Notes: generated by a model from the letters alone, not told the origin. Shown: positions 16,047-25,359, counted from the first letter of the stretch. The stretch is 64,000 nt of DNA from Geodermatophilus poikilotrophus (GCF_900111455.1 NZ_FOIE01000003.1:310001-374000); one strand, 5' to 3'. Made by a program: numbers and translations.

Positions 16047-17059
16047 GCGTGCGTCCCGGCGGGCTCGCCGTGCTGCGGCTCGGCGGTCAGCCGCCGGCGG
16101 AACACCCAGTAGGTCCACGCCTGGTAGCCGAGCACCACGGGCAGGCCGATGCCGGCGGCCCAGGTCATCACGGTGAGCGTGTAGTCGCTGACCGAGGCGT
16201 CGGCGATCGTCACGTCGAAGGCCGGGTCGATCGTCGAGGGGACGACGACCGGGTACGCGGCACCGAACACCGTGGCGGCCGCTGCGACCAGCACCGCGCC
16301 CCACGCGGTGAACGCCTGGCCCTCCCGGCCGACCCGCAGCCGCGCCCAGGCGACCAGCACGGCGAGCGCGGCGACCAGCCACAGCACCCCGGTGACCGGC
16401 GTGCCGGACCGCAGGTGCACCAGGCCGGCCCAGGCCAGCAGCGGCAGGGCGGCCACCGGCGCCCACCGCAGCGCGAAGCGCCGGGCGGCGACCCGCAGCG
16501 GGCCGTCGGTCTTCAGCGACAGGAACACCGCACCGTGCACCACCGAGAAGGCCAGGACGGCGACCGCGCCCAGCAGCGCCGACCAGCCCAGCCCGGAGAA
16601 CGCGCCGCCGACCCGGTTGCCGTCCGCGTCGATCGGCAGACCCAGGGTGGTGGCCCCGAGCGCGGCGCCGATGCCGGCCGCGGCGATGAGCGAACCCGCG
16701 GTGATCACGCGCGTCCAGGTGGTGTCCCACGCCTCGGTGGAGTGCGAGTGCCGCCACTCGAAGGCGACCGCCCGGACGATCAGGCCGAACAGCACCAGCA
16801 CGAAGGGCAGGTACAGCGCCGGCAGCCAGGTGGCGTACCAGCCGGGGAAGGCGGCGAACACCGCGCCGACGGCGGTGATCAGCCAGACCTCGTTGCCGTC
16901 CCACAGCGGGCCGATGGTGCGCAGCATCAGGTGCCGCTCGGCGGGACGGCGGCCGAGCACCGGCAGCAGCGCGGCGACGCCGAAGTCGAAGCCCTCGAGC
17001 AGCAGGAAGCCGGTCCACAGCAGCGCGACGGCGGCGAACCAGAGGGTCTGCAGGTCCAC
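16043..17059 (-). CDS. cydB: Cytochrome bd ubiquinol/menaquinol oxidase subunit II
   Basis: A 338-residue membrane protein with eight or nine hydrophobic segments, the CydB partner of CydA in the high-affinity terminal oxidase. The N-terminus LQTLWFAAVALLWTGFLLLEGFDFG, taken in parts, and GPLWDGNEVWLITAVGAVFAAFP are diagnostic. The GTG at 17059 is chosen because the conserved N-terminus starts there and GGAG lies upstream. It follows cydA by about 35 bp and overlaps cydDC by 4 nt. Regulation is shared with cydA. Confidence 0.95.
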   Translation of the reverse strand: MDLQTLWFAAVALLWTGFLLLEGFDFGVAALLPVLGRRPAERHLMLRTIGPLWDGNEVWLITAVGAVFAAFPGWYATWLPALYLPFVLVLFGLIVRAVAFEWRHSHSTEAWDTTWTRVITAGSLIAAAGIGAALGATTLGLPIDADGNRVGGAFSGLGWSALLGAVAVLAFSVVHGAVFLSLKTDGPLRVAARRFALRWAPVAALPLLAWAGLVHLRSGTPVTGVLWLVAALAVLVAWARLRVGREGQAFTAWGAVLVAAAATVFGAAYPVVVPSTIDPAFDVTIADASVSDYTLTVMTWAAGIGLPVVLGYQAWTYWVFRRRLTAEPQHGEPAGTHA

Positions 17060-17094
17060 GGGTGGGCTCCTGGGGTGGGTGGGTGGACGAGGAC

Positions 17095-18645
17095 TCAGTA
17101 CGCGAACTGGAGGACGTCGTCGTCCTCGCGGGACCCCGGCGTCCCCTCCGTCGGGGTGCCGGGGGTGGGGGCCGGGTGGTCGGGAGCGTGGTCCCCGGTC
17201 GTCACGCCGCGGCGCACGAACCGGGTGATCAGCCACAGCTCGATGACGGCCAGCGCGCCGTAGACGAGGGTCAGCAGCGACAGCGACGTCCAGACCTCGG
17301 CGGCGGTGACGCCGGGGGAGACGGCCTGCGCGGTGAAGAACCACGTCTGCTCGCCGACCGGGACGTCCGGGTTCGGGTGGACGACGAAGGGCTGGCGGCC
17401 CATCTCGGTGAAGACCCAGCCGGTCGCGTTGGCCACGAACGGCGCGGCGACCGCGAGCAGCGAGCCGTACACGCCGATCCGCGAGGTCGGCACCCGGCCC
17501 CTGCGCGTGGCCCACAGCGCGTAGGCGGCGACGCCGGCGGAGACCCCGCCCATGCCGATCATGAGCCGGAAGCTCCAGTAGCTGACCGCCAGCAGCGGCG
17601 TGTAGTCGATCTCCTCGCCGGCCAGCGCGCCGAAGCGCGACGGGTCGTCGGGGTAGGTCTCCCCGTAGACCGCGGCGTACTCCTCCTGCAGCTGGTTGAC
17701 GCCGGGCACGGCCGAGGAGAAGTCGCCGTGGGCGAGGAAGGACACCAGCCCGGGGATGGTGATCGAGTGGACGTCGTCGCACTCGTTGGACCCCAGCTTG
17801 CTCCACGCGAAGACCGAGAACGGGGCCGGCGCCTCGGTCTCGCAGAGCGCCTCGGCCGAGCTCATCTTGAGCGGCTGCTGCTCGTACATGAGCTTGCCCT
17901 GCCAGTCGCCGGTGAGGGCGACGAGGACGAACGCGACCAGCGAGACCCAGCCGCCCAGCCGGACCGAGCGCCGCCAGACGGCGTGATCGACGTCCGTGGT
18001 CGGCTGCCCGGCCAGCTCCCGGCGGCGCAGGTGCCACAGGCCGATGCCGACCAGCAGCCCGCCGGCGACCACGAGCGCGGCGACGATCGCGTGGCTGAAC
18101 GCGGCCAGCGCGGTGTTGTTGGTCAGGACGGCGAGGAAGTCGACCTGCACCGGGCGGCCGGTGGCGTCGTCGACCTCGACCCCGACCGGGTGCTGCATCC
18201 AGGAGTTGGCCGCGATGATGAAGTACGCGCTGACGATCGAGCCGACCACCGCGGCCCACAGCGCGGCCAGGTGCAGCCTCTTCGGGATGCGGCCCCAGCC
18301 GAAGATCCACAGGCCGAGGAAGGTCGACTCGAGGAAGAAGGCCAGCAGCGCCTCGAGGGCCAGCAGCGAGCCGAAGACGTCGCCGACGAAGCGTGAGTAC
18401 TCGCTCCAGGCCAGGCCGAACTGGAACTCCTGCACCAGCCCGGTGGCCACGCCCAGCACGAAGTTGATCAGGTAGATCCGGCCCCAGAAGCGGGTCATCC
18501 GCAGCCACTCGGGCTTGCCCGAGCGCACCCACATCGTGTGCATGACGGCGACCAGGACCCCCAGGCCGATGGTCAGCGGGACCATCAGGAAGTGGTAGAC
18601 GGTCGTGATGCCGAACTGCCAGCGCGCCACGTCCAGGACGTCCAC
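17095..18645 (-). CDS. cydA: Cytochrome bd oxidase subunit I
   Basis: A 516-residue haem-bearing subunit that oxidises quinol and reduces oxygen to water. Expected ligands are visible: the N-terminal His in TTVYHFLMVPLTIGLG (haem b595), the His in AAFSHAIVAALVVAGG (b558 region) and Met in RLMIGMGGVSAG. The quinol loop after GDWQGKLMYEQQPLKM is of the short type common in actinobacteria. The C-terminal tail is Pro/Asp-rich and cytoplasmic. GTG start with GGAGAGGGG upstream. It diverges from blaI-M56, with two BlaI-type dyads 41-81 bp before its start. Confidence 0.96.
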   Translation of the reverse strand: MDVLDVARWQFGITTVYHFLMVPLTIGLGVLVAVMHTMWVRSGKPEWLRMTRFWGRIYLINFVLGVATGLVQEFQFGLAWSEYSRFVGDVFGSLLALEALLAFFLESTFLGLWIFGWGRIPKRLHLAALWAAVVGSIVSAYFIIAANSWMQHPVGVEVDDATGRPVQVDFLAVLTNNTALAAFSHAIVAALVVAGGLLVGIGLWHLRRRELAGQPTTDVDHAVWRRSVRLGGWVSLVAFVLVALTGDWQGKLMYEQQPLKMSSAEALCETEAPAPFSVFAWSKLGSNECDDVHSITIPGLVSFLAHGDFSSAVPGVNQLQEEYAAVYGETYPDDPSRFGALAGEEIDYTPLLAVSYWSFRLMIGMGGVSAGVAAYALWATRRGRVPTSRIGVYGSLLAVAAPFVANATGWVFTEMGRQPFVVHPNPDVPVGEQTWFFTAQAVSPGVTAAEVWTSLSLLTLVYGALAVIELWLITRFVRRGVTTGDHAPDHPAPTPGTPTEGTPGSREDDDVLQFAY

Positions 18646-18685
18646 GGCCTGCCCCTCTCCGGGCGTCGTACGATCGACGCGTTCT

Positions 18686-18726
18686 TTCTACGCCTCGTAG
18701 AAGAACAACTTCTACGACATGTAGAA
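18686..18726. promoter_or_regulatory. Paired BlaI-type operators between cydA and blaI
   Basis: Two dyads, TTCTACGCCTCGTAGAA (18686-18702, perfect 7-bp arms) and TTCTACGACATGTAGAA (18710-18726, perfect 6-bp arms), are centred 24 bp apart. They match the TACNACATGTAGTA-like pattern of mycobacterial BlaI sites. They lie in the only promoter region shared by cydA-cydB-cydDC and blaI-M56. Confidence 0.75.
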
Positions 18727-18759
18727 AAGTCCGGTGTGATCCCGGGGACAGGAGGAGCC

Positions 18760-19125
18760 GTGGCGTCGCTGGGAGACCTCGAGCGGGCTGTCATGGACCG
18801 GCTCTGGTCGGCCGAGGGAGCGCTGGCGGCGCCCGAGCTGCGCGACGGCCTGGCCGAACGCGGCCTGGCGCTGACCACCGTGCACACCGTGCTGTCCCGG
18901 CTGGAGCAGAAGGGGTTCGTCGTCCACGACGACGCGCGACCCCGGCGCTTCCGCGCCCGCGGCACCCGCGAGGACCACGCCGCCGAGCTGATGCACGAGG
19001 TGCTCGGCCAGGCCGGCGACCGGCAGGCGGTGCTGGCGCGCTTCGTCGGTGGGGTCGACGCCGACGAGGCCCGGCTGCTGCGCGAGCTGCTGGCCGCGGC
19101 CGGTCCGGACGACGCGCCGCGCTGA
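18760..19125 (+). CDS. BlaI/MecI-family transcriptional repressor
   Basis: A 121-residue winged-helix repressor. It has SLGDLERAVMDRLWS, the recognition helix region LTTVHTVLSRLEQKGFVVHDD and a Phe/Arg-rich wing RRFRARGTREDHAAEL, then the dimerisation helices. GTG at 18760 is preceded by AGGAGGAGCC. Members are inactivated by proteolysis via a membrane M56 peptidase, which here is the next gene, 17 bp on. In mycobacteria BlaI also represses ATP synthase/respiratory genes, so control of the divergent cyd operon is plausible. Confidence 0.92.
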   Translation: MASLGDLERAVMDRLWSAEGALAAPELRDGLAERGLALTTVHTVLSRLEQKGFVVHDDARPRRFRARGTREDHAAELMHEVLGQAGDRQAVLARFVGGVDADEARLLRELLAAAGPDDAPR

Positions 19126-19142
19126 CCCTCCCCGCCGTCCTC

Positions 19143-20072
19143 GTGCTGCCCGCGACCGCAGCCGCCCTCGCCGTGCTGGCCGCGCTGCTGGCGTGGCCGG
19201 TGCCGGCGCTGCTGGCCCGCGCCGGCTGGCCGCGGCGGGACCCCCTGGTCGCGCTGGTCTGCTGGCAGGCGATCGGGCTGGCCGGCGGCCTGTCGATCAT
19301 CGGCGCGCTGCTCGTGCACGGCCTCGCCCCGTGGGGCCACTCGCTGCCGGAGGCGACCTGGTCGGTGCTCACCGGGCACCCCGCCGCGGCGCCGGTCCGC
19401 GGGGACCACTGGGTGGCGCTGACCCTGGCCGGCGTGCTCGCCACCGAGCTGGTCGGTGTCCTGCTGCTCTCCTGGGTCCGGACCACCCGCACCCGCCGCC
19501 GGCACCGCGAGCTGCTGGAGCTCGTCGTCCAGCCGGCCGAGCTCCCCGACGCGCGGCTGCTCGAGCACCCCGCTCCGGTCGCCTTCTGCATCCCCGGCGC
19601 GCGGCCGCTGCTGGTGCTGTCCTCCGGGATGGTCGCCGAGCTCGACGACGCCCAGCTGGCCGCCGTCGTCGCGCACGAGCGGGCGCACCTGCGCGAGCAC
19701 CACCACCTGTACCTGCTGCCGTTCGTGGCGTGGGAGGCCGCGCTGCCGGTGCTGCCCGCCGCGGCCCGTGCGCACGTCGCGGTGCGCACGCTGGTGGAGA
19801 TGCGCGCGGACGACGTCGCGCTCAGCTCGCTGGCCGGGCCCGCGCCGCGACGGACGCTGGCCCAGGCGATCGTCGTCGCGGCCGGCGGCGCCGGGGGAGC
19901 GGGCGTGCCGTCCGGGGCGCTCGCGGTCACCGGCAGCGCGGTCGGGGCGCGCGTGGTGCGGCTGCTCGAGCCGCCGTCCCCGCTGCCGGCCTGGGCGCGG
20001 GCGGCGGCGCTGCTGTCGGCCGGTCTGCTGCTGCTGGTCCCGACCGCGCTGCTGCTGCTCCCCGCGTTCTAG
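19143..20072 (+). CDS. M56-family membrane zinc metallopeptidase (BlaR1-like, sensor domain absent)
   Basis: A 309-residue integral membrane peptidase. The zinc site is VVAHERAHLREHHH, giving His178-Glu179-x-x-His182. Helices lie at about 5-25, 35-60, 85-108, 190-215 and 280-305. Unlike BlaR1 it has no C-terminal penicillin-binding sensor. Together with the preceding BlaI gene it forms a signal-dependent protease/repressor pair. Actinobacterial homologues are widespread without beta-lactamase genes, so the signal is probably envelope or respiratory stress. Confidence 0.88.
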   Translation: MLPATAAALAVLAALLAWPVPALLARAGWPRRDPLVALVCWQAIGLAGGLSIIGALLVHGLAPWGHSLPEATWSVLTGHPAAAPVRGDHWVALTLAGVLATELVGVLLLSWVRTTRTRRRHRELLELVVQPAELPDARLLEHPAPVAFCIPGARPLLVLSSGMVAELDDAQLAAVVAHERAHLREHHHLYLLPFVAWEAALPVLPAAARAHVAVRTLVEMRADDVALSSLAGPAPRRTLAQAIVVAAGGAGGAGVPSGALAVTGSAVGARVVRLLEPPSPLPAWARAAALLSAGLLLLVPTALLLLPAF

Positions 20073-20118
20073 GTCCCGCCCCCGTCGTCCGAGCCCCGAC
20101 GGCGCCCGCCCCGGCGTC

Positions 20119-20184
20119 GATCACGGTGTCGTTGCGCACCCGGACGGCGTGTCGGCGCGTGTCGCCTGCACCGGCCCCGTGATC
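20119..20184. repeat. 66-bp repeat (family 2) bounded by GATCACGG and CCGTGATC
   Basis: A copy in the gap between the M56 peptidase and the epoxide hydrolase. It has 8-bp perfect terminal inverted repeats and a core containing CCGGACGGCGTGTCGGCGC. A second copy of the same length in the opposite orientation is at 54043-54108. Origin unknown. Confidence 0.7.
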
Positions 20185-20241
20185 GACCGCCTGGACGGCG
20201 GCAGGTCGCCGGGCCTGCGGCGGGGGAGCAGGCTGGCGGAC

Positions 20242-21348
20242 GTGTCCGAGACCGCCGTGACCCCGTTCCGCGTCGACGTGCCGCAGGCGGAGGTCGACGA
20301 CCTCGCCGAGCGGTTGCGCCGCACCCGCTGGCCGGTCGGGCAGGACCTATCCGGCGACCGCGGCATCCCGGTCGAGCGGGTCCGCGCGCTGGCCGAGCGG
20401 TGGGCGACGGCGTGGGACTGGCGCGCGCAGGAGGCGGCGCTCAACGCCTGGCCCCAGGTGACGACCACGGTCGACGGCACCCGCGTGCACACCGTGCACG
20501 TGCGGTCCCCGGAGCCGGACGCCGTCCCGCTGGTGCTGCTGCACGGCTGGCCGGGGTCCGTGGTCGAGTTCCTCCGCGTGCTCGGGCCGTTGAGCGACCC
20601 GGCGGCGCACGGCGGCGACCCGGCCGAGGCGGTCCACCTCGTCGTCCCGTCGCTGCCCGGGTACGGCTTCTCCGGGCCGACGCCCGACGGTGGGTGGACG
20701 CCGGCCCGGATGGCCCGGGCGATCGCCGAGCTGGTCGCCCGGCTCGGTCACGACCGCTACGTCGTCCACGGCGGCGACTGGGGCTCGCACGTCGGGCGCG
20801 ACCTCGCCGCCGCCGACCCGGCGCACGTCGTCGGTCTGCACGTGACCATGGCGCCGGGGGTGCCGGTGGACGGCGAGCCGGCCGCCGAGGGGAAGGCGGC
20901 GCACTACGCCCGCGAGCTGTCCGGCTACGCCAAGCTGCAGGGCACCCGGCCGCTGGCGCTGGCCCCGGCGCTGACCGACTCGCCGGCCGGGCTGCTGGCC
21001 TGGATCGCCGAACGGTTCGCCGAGTGGACCGACCCGGCGAGCGAGATCGACGCCGACCAGCTGCTGACCGACGTCGCCGTCTACTGGTTCACCCGCACCG
21101 GCCCGTCGTCGGCGCAGCTCTACTGGGAGCGCGCGCACGCGCCCACGCCCGGCTGGTCGCGGGACGTGCCGACCGGGGTGGCGGTGCTCCCGCACGACCT
21201 CTTCCGGCCGTCGCGCGCGGCCGTGGAGCAGGTGGTCGACCTGGTCTCCTGGACCGAGTTCGACCGCGGTGGCCACTTCGCGGCGATGGAGGTCCCCGAC
21301 CTGCTGGTCGAGGAGCTCCGGCGGTTCGTGCGCGCGGTCGCGCGGTGA
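20242..21348 (+). CDS. Epoxide hydrolase (alpha/beta hydrolase, EHN-domain type)
   Basis: A 368-residue protein with the N-terminal epoxide-hydrolase domain (about 5-110: FRVDVPQAEVDDLAERLRRTRW) and an alpha/beta hydrolase core. It has the oxyanion motif HGWPGS, nucleophile Asp179 in VHGGDWGSHVGR, lid region YARELSGYAKLQGTRP, YWFTRT, and the general base His in DRGGHFAAMEVPDLL. It would open epoxides of lipid or xenobiotic origin to diols. GTG at 20242 is supported by a CAGGCT box 7 nt upstream without Shine-Dalgarno, and by full family length. Confidence 0.93.
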   Translation: MSETAVTPFRVDVPQAEVDDLAERLRRTRWPVGQDLSGDRGIPVERVRALAERWATAWDWRAQEAALNAWPQVTTTVDGTRVHTVHVRSPEPDAVPLVLLHGWPGSVVEFLRVLGPLSDPAAHGGDPAEAVHLVVPSLPGYGFSGPTPDGGWTPARMARAIAELVARLGHDRYVVHGGDWGSHVGRDLAAADPAHVVGLHVTMAPGVPVDGEPAAEGKAAHYARELSGYAKLQGTRPLALAPALTDSPAGLLAWIAERFAEWTDPASEIDADQLLTDVAVYWFTRTGPSSAQLYWERAHAPTPGWSRDVPTGVAVLPHDLFRPSRAAVEQVVDLVSWTEFDRGGHFAAMEVPDLLVEELRRFVRAVAR

Positions 21349-21405
21349 GCGGGGTCGGTCGCCGCGGGGGGGCCTCGGCCGGTCCTGCCGACGACCCCGG
21401 TCGTG

Positions 21406-21792
21406 CTACCGGCGCCCTGGCTCCTGCCGGTGCTCCGGGCGAGGTGCGACGGCCGGCGCCAGGACCGCGTACCCCGCCGCGACCGCTCCGCTGATGACCG
21501 CCGCCCTCCGGTGGGGCGCCGAGTGCGTCAGCGGCACCATGCTCGCCGCGTGCAGCAGGTCCACCGCGGAGCCGATCCGGACGGTCCGCGCCTCCGGGAC
21601 GGCCAGCACGACGGCGTGCTGGACCACCAGCCGGGCGCCCAGCAGCTTCACCGCCCAGCGCCGGGACCGGGGCAGCTCGGGGCAGAGAGCGCCGACCACC
21701 CGGTCCGACCGCACGAGGAGCGCGAGTCCCCAGGCGGCTCCGGCCCCGGCGAGGAGACGGGTGAGCAGGCGGCGCTGGTCGTACCCGGCCAT
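21406..21792 (-). CDS. Small membrane protein of unknown function
   Basis: A 128-residue protein with three or four short hydrophobic stretches (LLTRLLAGAGAAWGLALLV, LLGARLVVQHAVVLAVP, AAVISGAVAAGYAVLAPAVA) and DLLHAASM between them. The ATG at 21792 has GGAGG upstream. This layout recurs in actinobacteria as an uncharacterised membrane protein. It lies downstream of the copper ATPase behind a strong hairpin, so it is probably expressed separately. Confidence 0.75.
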   Translation of the reverse strand: MAGYDQRRLLTRLLAGAGAAWGLALLVRSDRVVGALCPELPRSRRWAVKLLGARLVVQHAVVLAVPEARTVRIGSAVDLLHAASMVPLTHSAPHRRAAVISGAVAAGYAVLAPAVAPRPEHRQEPGRR

Positions 21793-21826
21793 GGTCGTCG
21801 ACCCTCCGAGGTGGTCCTGGTCAGGA

Positions 21827-21862
21827 GTCGTGCTCTGCCCACCAGTGTGGGCAGAGCACGAC
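21827..21862 (-). terminator. Perfect 16-bp stem-loop after the copper ATPase
   Basis: GTCGTGCTCTGCCCAC and GTGGGCAGAGCACGAC are exact reverse complements with a 4-nt loop (CAGT). It sits 22 bp after the copper ATPase stop and before the next minus-strand gene, so it most likely ends the copper operon. Confidence 0.85.
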
Positions 21863-21883
21863 TTCCCGGGGGAGGAGGGGTGG

Positions 21884-24187
21884 TCAGGCCGCGGGGACGG
21901 CGGCGCGGCGGCCGGCCGGGACGGCGGTGGTCGCACCCGCGTTGCCCGGCAGCGGGGCGAACCGGCGCAGCCGCAGGCTGTTGGTCACCACGAACACCGA
22001 GCTGAACGCCATCGCCGCGCCCGCGATCATCGGGTTCAGCAACCCCGTCATGGCCAGCGGGACCGCCGCGACGTTGTAGGCGAACGCCCAGAACAGGTTG
22101 CCCTTGATCACGGCGAGGGTGCGGCGGGCCAGCCGGATGGCGTCGGCCGCCGCGCGCAGGTCGCCGCGCACCAGGGTGAGGTCGGAGGCCTGGATCGCCA
22201 CGTCGGTGCCGGTGCCCATGGCCAGCCCCAGGTTGGCCTGCGCCAAGGCCGCGGCGTCGTTGACCCCGTCGCCGACCATCGCCACGACCCGGCCCTCGCC
22301 CTGCAGCCGCCGGATGACGTCGACCTTGTCCTGCGGCAGCACCTCGGCGACCACCTCGTCGATGCCGACCTCGGCGGCGACCGCGCGGGCCACGGTGGCG
22401 TTGTCGCCGGTCAGCAGCACCGGGTGCAGGCCCAGGTCGCGCAGCTGGCGGACCGCCTCGGCAGAGGTCTGCTTGACCGCGTCGGCGACGGCGAGCACGC
22501 CGCGGGCGACGCCGTCCGCGGCGACGAGCACGGCGGTCCGGCCGTCCGCCTCCGCGGCGGCCTGCGCGCGCTCGAGCTCCGCCGGCACGGTCACGCCCGT
22601 GCGGGCCAGCAGGCCGGCCCGACCGACGAGCACCACCGTCCCGTCGACGACCCCGCGCACACCGAGCCCGGCCTCGTTGGCGAAGCCGGTGACCGGCCGC
22701 AGCGGCCCGGCGCGCTCGGCGGCTGCCTCCGCGACGGCCCGGGCGACCGGGTGCTCGGAGCCGGACTCGACCGCGCCGGCCAGCGCCAGCACCCGGTCGG
22801 CGTCCTCCCCGGCCGCGGGGACGACGTCCTGCAGGGTCATCCGGCCGGTGGTGACGGTGCCGGTCTTGTCCAGCACGACCGTGTCCACCGCGCGGGTGGA
22901 CTCCAGCACCTCCGGGCCCTTGATGAGGATGCCGAGCTGGGCGCCGCGGCCGGTGCCCACCATGAGCGCGGTCGGCGTGGCCAGCCCCAGCGCGCACGGG
23001 CAGGCGATGATCAGCACCGCGACCGCGGCGGTGAACGCGGCGGGCAGGCCGGCACCCGCGCCGATCCAGAAGCCGAGGGTCGCGACGGCCAATGCGAGCA
23101 CGACGGGTACGAAGACGCCGGAGACGCGGTCGGCCAGCCGCTGCACCTCGGCCTTGCCGTTCTGCGCCTCCTCCACCAGCCGCGCCATCTGCGCCAGCTG
23201 GGTCTCCGCGCCGACCCGCGAGGCCCGCACGACCAGCCGGCCGCCGGCGTTGACGGTGGCGCCGACGACCGTGTCCCCCGGGGCGACCTCCACCGGCACC
23301 GACTCGCCGGTGAGCATCGAGGCGTCGACGGCCGAGGCGCCCTCGGTCACCACGCCGTCCGCGGCGAGCTTCTCCCCGGGCCGGACGACGAACAGGTCGC
23401 CGACCGCGAGCCGGTCGACCGGCACCCGGGTCTCGGTGCCGCCGCGCAGCACCGTGACCTCCTTGGCGCCCAGCTCCAGCAGGGCGCGCAGCGCCGCCCC
23501 GGCCCGGCGCTTGGAGCGGGCCTCGACGTACCGGCCGGCCAGCAGGAACGTGGTCACGCCCGCGGCGGCCTCGAGGTAGACGTTCGCGCTGCCGTCGGTG
23601 CGGGCGATGGTGAGCTCGAACGGGTGCGTCATGCCCGGCTCGCCGGCGGTGCCGAGGAACAGCGCGTACAGCGACCAGAGGAACGCCGCCCCGGTGCCCA
23701 GGGAGACCAGCGTGTCCATGGTCGCCGCGCCGTGCCGCAGGTTGGTCCACGCGGCGCGGTGGAACGGCAGCCCGCCCCACACGACGACCGGCGCGGCCAG
23801 GGTCAGCGAGAGCCACTGCCAGTAGGTGAACTGCAGCGCCGGGACCATCGCCATCGCGACCACCGGCACGCTGAGCAGGGTCGACACCAGCAGTCGCTGC
23901 CGCAGTAGGAGGACCCCGTCCTCCTCACCCCTCGCAGGCTCGGGGCGAGCCTCGGGACGGGGCCGGAGCCGGGCGGTGTAGCCGGTCTTCTCGACGGTGG
24001 CGATCAGGTCGTCGGGCGTGACGTCCTCGGCGAAGCTGACCCGCGCCTTCTCGGTGGCGTAGTTGACCGTGGCGGTCACGCCGTCCATCCGGTTGAGCTT
24101 CTTCTCGACGCGGGCGGCGCAGGACGCGCAGGTCATGCCGCCGATCAGCAGTTCGACCTCGCCGGTCCGGACGTCGGGGGTGCTCAT
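21884..24187 (-). CDS. copA: Copper-translocating P1B-type ATPase
   Basis: A 767-residue Cu(+) exporter. An N-terminal HMA domain has GMTCASC (about 17-23); the membrane metal site is [10 protein letters not shown]; the actuator has TGESVPV; the P-domain has DKTGTVTTG and [11 protein letters not shown]; the N-domain has the SEHP motif. It keeps copper out of the cytosol. It is last in csoR-copZ-(exported protein)-copA. Oddly, the loop between the HMA domain and the first helix is encoded by a copy of the palindromic repeat that is elsewhere intergenic (23908-23964). Confidence 0.95.
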   Translation of the reverse strand: MSTPDVRTGEVELLIGGMTCASCAARVEKKLNRMDGVTATVNYATEKARVSFAEDVTPDDLIATVEKTGYTARLRPRPEARPEPARGEEDGVLLLRQRLLVSTLLSVPVVAMAMVPALQFTYWQWLSLTLAAPVVVWGGLPFHRAAWTNLRHGAATMDTLVSLGTGAAFLWSLYALFLGTAGEPGMTHPFELTIARTDGSANVYLEAAAGVTTFLLAGRYVEARSKRRAGAALRALLELGAKEVTVLRGGTETRVPVDRLAVGDLFVVRPGEKLAADGVVTEGASAVDASMLTGESVPVEVAPGDTVVGATVNAGGRLVVRASRVGAETQLAQMARLVEEAQNGKAEVQRLADRVSGVFVPVVLALAVATLGFWIGAGAGLPAAFTAAVAVLIIACPCALGLATPTALMVGTGRGAQLGILIKGPEVLESTRAVDTVVLDKTGTVTTGRMTLQDVVPAAGEDADRVLALAGAVESGSEHPVARAVAEAAAERAGPLRPVTGFANEAGLGVRGVVDGTVVLVGRAGLLARTGVTVPAELERAQAAAEADGRTAVLVAADGVARGVLAVADAVKQTSAEAVRQLRDLGLHPVLLTGDNATVARAVAAEVGIDEVVAEVLPQDKVDVIRRLQGEGRVVAMVGDGVNDAAALAQANLGLAMGTGTDVAIQASDLTLVRGDLRAAADAIRLARRTLAVIKGNLFWAFAYNVAAVPLAMTGLLNPMIAGAAMAFSSVFVVTNSLRLRRFAPLPGNAGATTAVPAGRRAAVPAA
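23908..23964. repeat. Family 1 palindromic repeat inside the copA coding sequence
   Basis: A 57-bp copy beginning GGAGGACCCCGTCC and ending GGGACGGGGCC, read in antisense as [19 protein letters not shown] in frame. It replaces ordinary linker sequence between the metal-binding domain and the membrane domain. Confidence 0.85.
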
Positions 24188-24198
24188 CGTGGGTCTCC

Positions 24199-25098
24199 TC
24201 AGCCGCCGTGCCCGTGGCCGGCCGGCTCGTCGGGTGCCGCGCTCCCGGCGGTGGGGACCGTGAACGCGGCGGTGTGCACGGTGTCGCCGTGCCGGAAGTC
24301 GAGGAACAGCCGGTACGTGCCGGTGGACGGCGCGGTCGCGGCGAACTCCACGTGCGGCCCCGGAGCAGGGGCGACGGCGTCGTCCTCGACGGGGTGCACG
24401 TGCAGGTAGTGCAGGTCGCCGTCGCGCAGTGCGACCAGGTGCCCGTAGGCGCCGAGGTAGGGCTGCAGGTCCGTCACGGGGTGCCCGTCGCGGCTCACGC
24501 TGAAGGTGAGTTCGGACTCCGCGCCCGTGGTCAGCTCCCCGGTCAGGACGACGGTGTAGCCGTCGACCTCGGCCACCGGGGCGGGTCCGGGCAGCGGCTG
24601 GGGGTCGTAGGTGCCGGCCACCTGCAGGTCGGCGGTCAGCGCGAGGTCCTCGTCCGCGGCGGCCGGCGTCGTGTCGGCGACCAGCCGCCAGCTGCCCGGG
24701 GTGAGGGTCAGCGGCGCCCGCCACGTGCCGTCGTCCCCGAGATCGGGGTGCACGTGCTGGTAGCCGGTCAGGTCGCTGCGGACGGCGACCAGGTGCAGGT
24801 CCTCGCCGTGGTCCTCGGTGTACTCCGTCACCGGGACGCCGTCGGGGCCGAGGACGCGGAACTCCACCGCCGCCGTCCCCGCGGCGGGCCGCTCCTCGAG
24901 GACGTCGAGGACGTACCCGGTGCCCACCGGGGTCTGGTGCGCGGTCGTCGGCGCGGCCGCGGACGGGTGCGCCTCCGGGGCGCCGATCGGCCCGACCGCC
25001 GCGCCGATCGGCCCGACCGCCGCGCCGACGCCGACCGCGGCGGCGAAGACGGCACCCAGGGCTCCGGCGACCACGGCGAGCCGCGCCGGCGTCTGCAT
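24199..25098 (-). CDS. Exported His-rich protein of the copper operon
   Basis: A 299-residue secreted or membrane-anchored protein. The N-terminus is a signal sequence of about 35 residues containing a tandem AVGPIGA duplication. The mature part has two beta-rich repeats with histidine pairs ([23 protein letters not shown] and [21 protein letters not shown]) and a His/Gly tail, suggesting extracellular copper binding. It lies between copZ and copA, 12 bp from copA, with GGGAGGATCC before the ATG. I know it as a recurrent uncharacterised partner of actinobacterial copper genes; no enzymatic motif is seen. Confidence 0.8.
   Translation of the reverse strand: MQTPARLAVVAGALGAVFAAAVGVGAAVGPIGAAVGPIGAPEAHPSAAAPTTAHQTPVGTGYVLDVLEERPAAGTAAVEFRVLGPDGVPVTEYTEDHGEDLHLVAVRSDLTGYQHVHPDLGDDGTWRAPLTLTPGSWRLVADTTPAAADEDLALTADLQVAGTYDPQPLPGPAPVAEVDGYTVVLTGELTTGAESELTFSVSRDGHPVTDLQPYLGAYGHLVALRDGDLHYLHVHPVEDDAVAPAPGPHVEFAATAPSTGTYRLFLDFRHGDTVHTAAFTVPTAGSAAPDEPAGHGHGG
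24980..25026. repeat. 21-bp tandem duplication in a signal peptide
   Basis: GCGCCGATCGGCCCGACCGCC is repeated exactly at 24980-25000 and 25001-25021 and then begins a third time. It lengthens the hydrophobic part of the exported copper-operon protein by seven residues, probably by recent replication slippage. Confidence 0.8.
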
Positions 25099-25123
25099 GA
25101 CGGATCCTCCCGTGCGCGCCGGC

Positions 25124-25333
25124 TCAGCCGGCAGCGACCTCGTAGCCGGCCTCCTCGACCGCGGCGCGGACGGCGCCGTCGTCGACGGGCTCGGTGCTGG
25201 TGACGGTCAGACCGCCGCTGGCCAGGTCGACGTCGACGGCGGTGACCCCGGGGACGGCGCTGACCTCCTCGGTCACGGCGTCGACGCAGTGGCGGCAGGT
25301 CATGCCGACGACGGTGTAGCTCACGGTGCTCAC
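25124..25333 (-). CDS. copZ: Copper chaperone CopZ
   Basis: A 69-residue HMA-domain protein that carries Cu(+) to CopA and CsoR. The metal site is VGMTCRHCVDAV and the fold continues to VEEAGYEVAAG, the exact length of CopZ proteins. The GTG start at 25333 is chosen by the family N-terminus. It lies 26 bp after csoR in the same operon. Confidence 0.94.
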   Translation of the reverse strand: MSTVSYTVVGMTCRHCVDAVTEEVSAVPGVTAVDVDLASGGLTVTSTEPVDDGAVRAAVEEAGYEVAAG

Positions 25334-25359
25334 GATCGGGTTCCTCTCGGGTGGGTGGG

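Noticed and set aside
12000..16176. Very long plus-strand frames opposite cydDC
   Set aside because: Low-complexity Arg/Ala/Ser composition; the minus strand encodes a complete CydDC with all ABC motifs.
18760..20072. Beta-lactam resistance regulatory system
   Set aside because: No beta-lactamase or penicillin-binding sensor domain is present; the M56 peptidase ends after its membrane domain.
21269..23908. Plus-strand frame opposite the copper ATPase
   Set aside because: Antisense shadow rich in Arg, Gly and His; no ribosome site and no domain.
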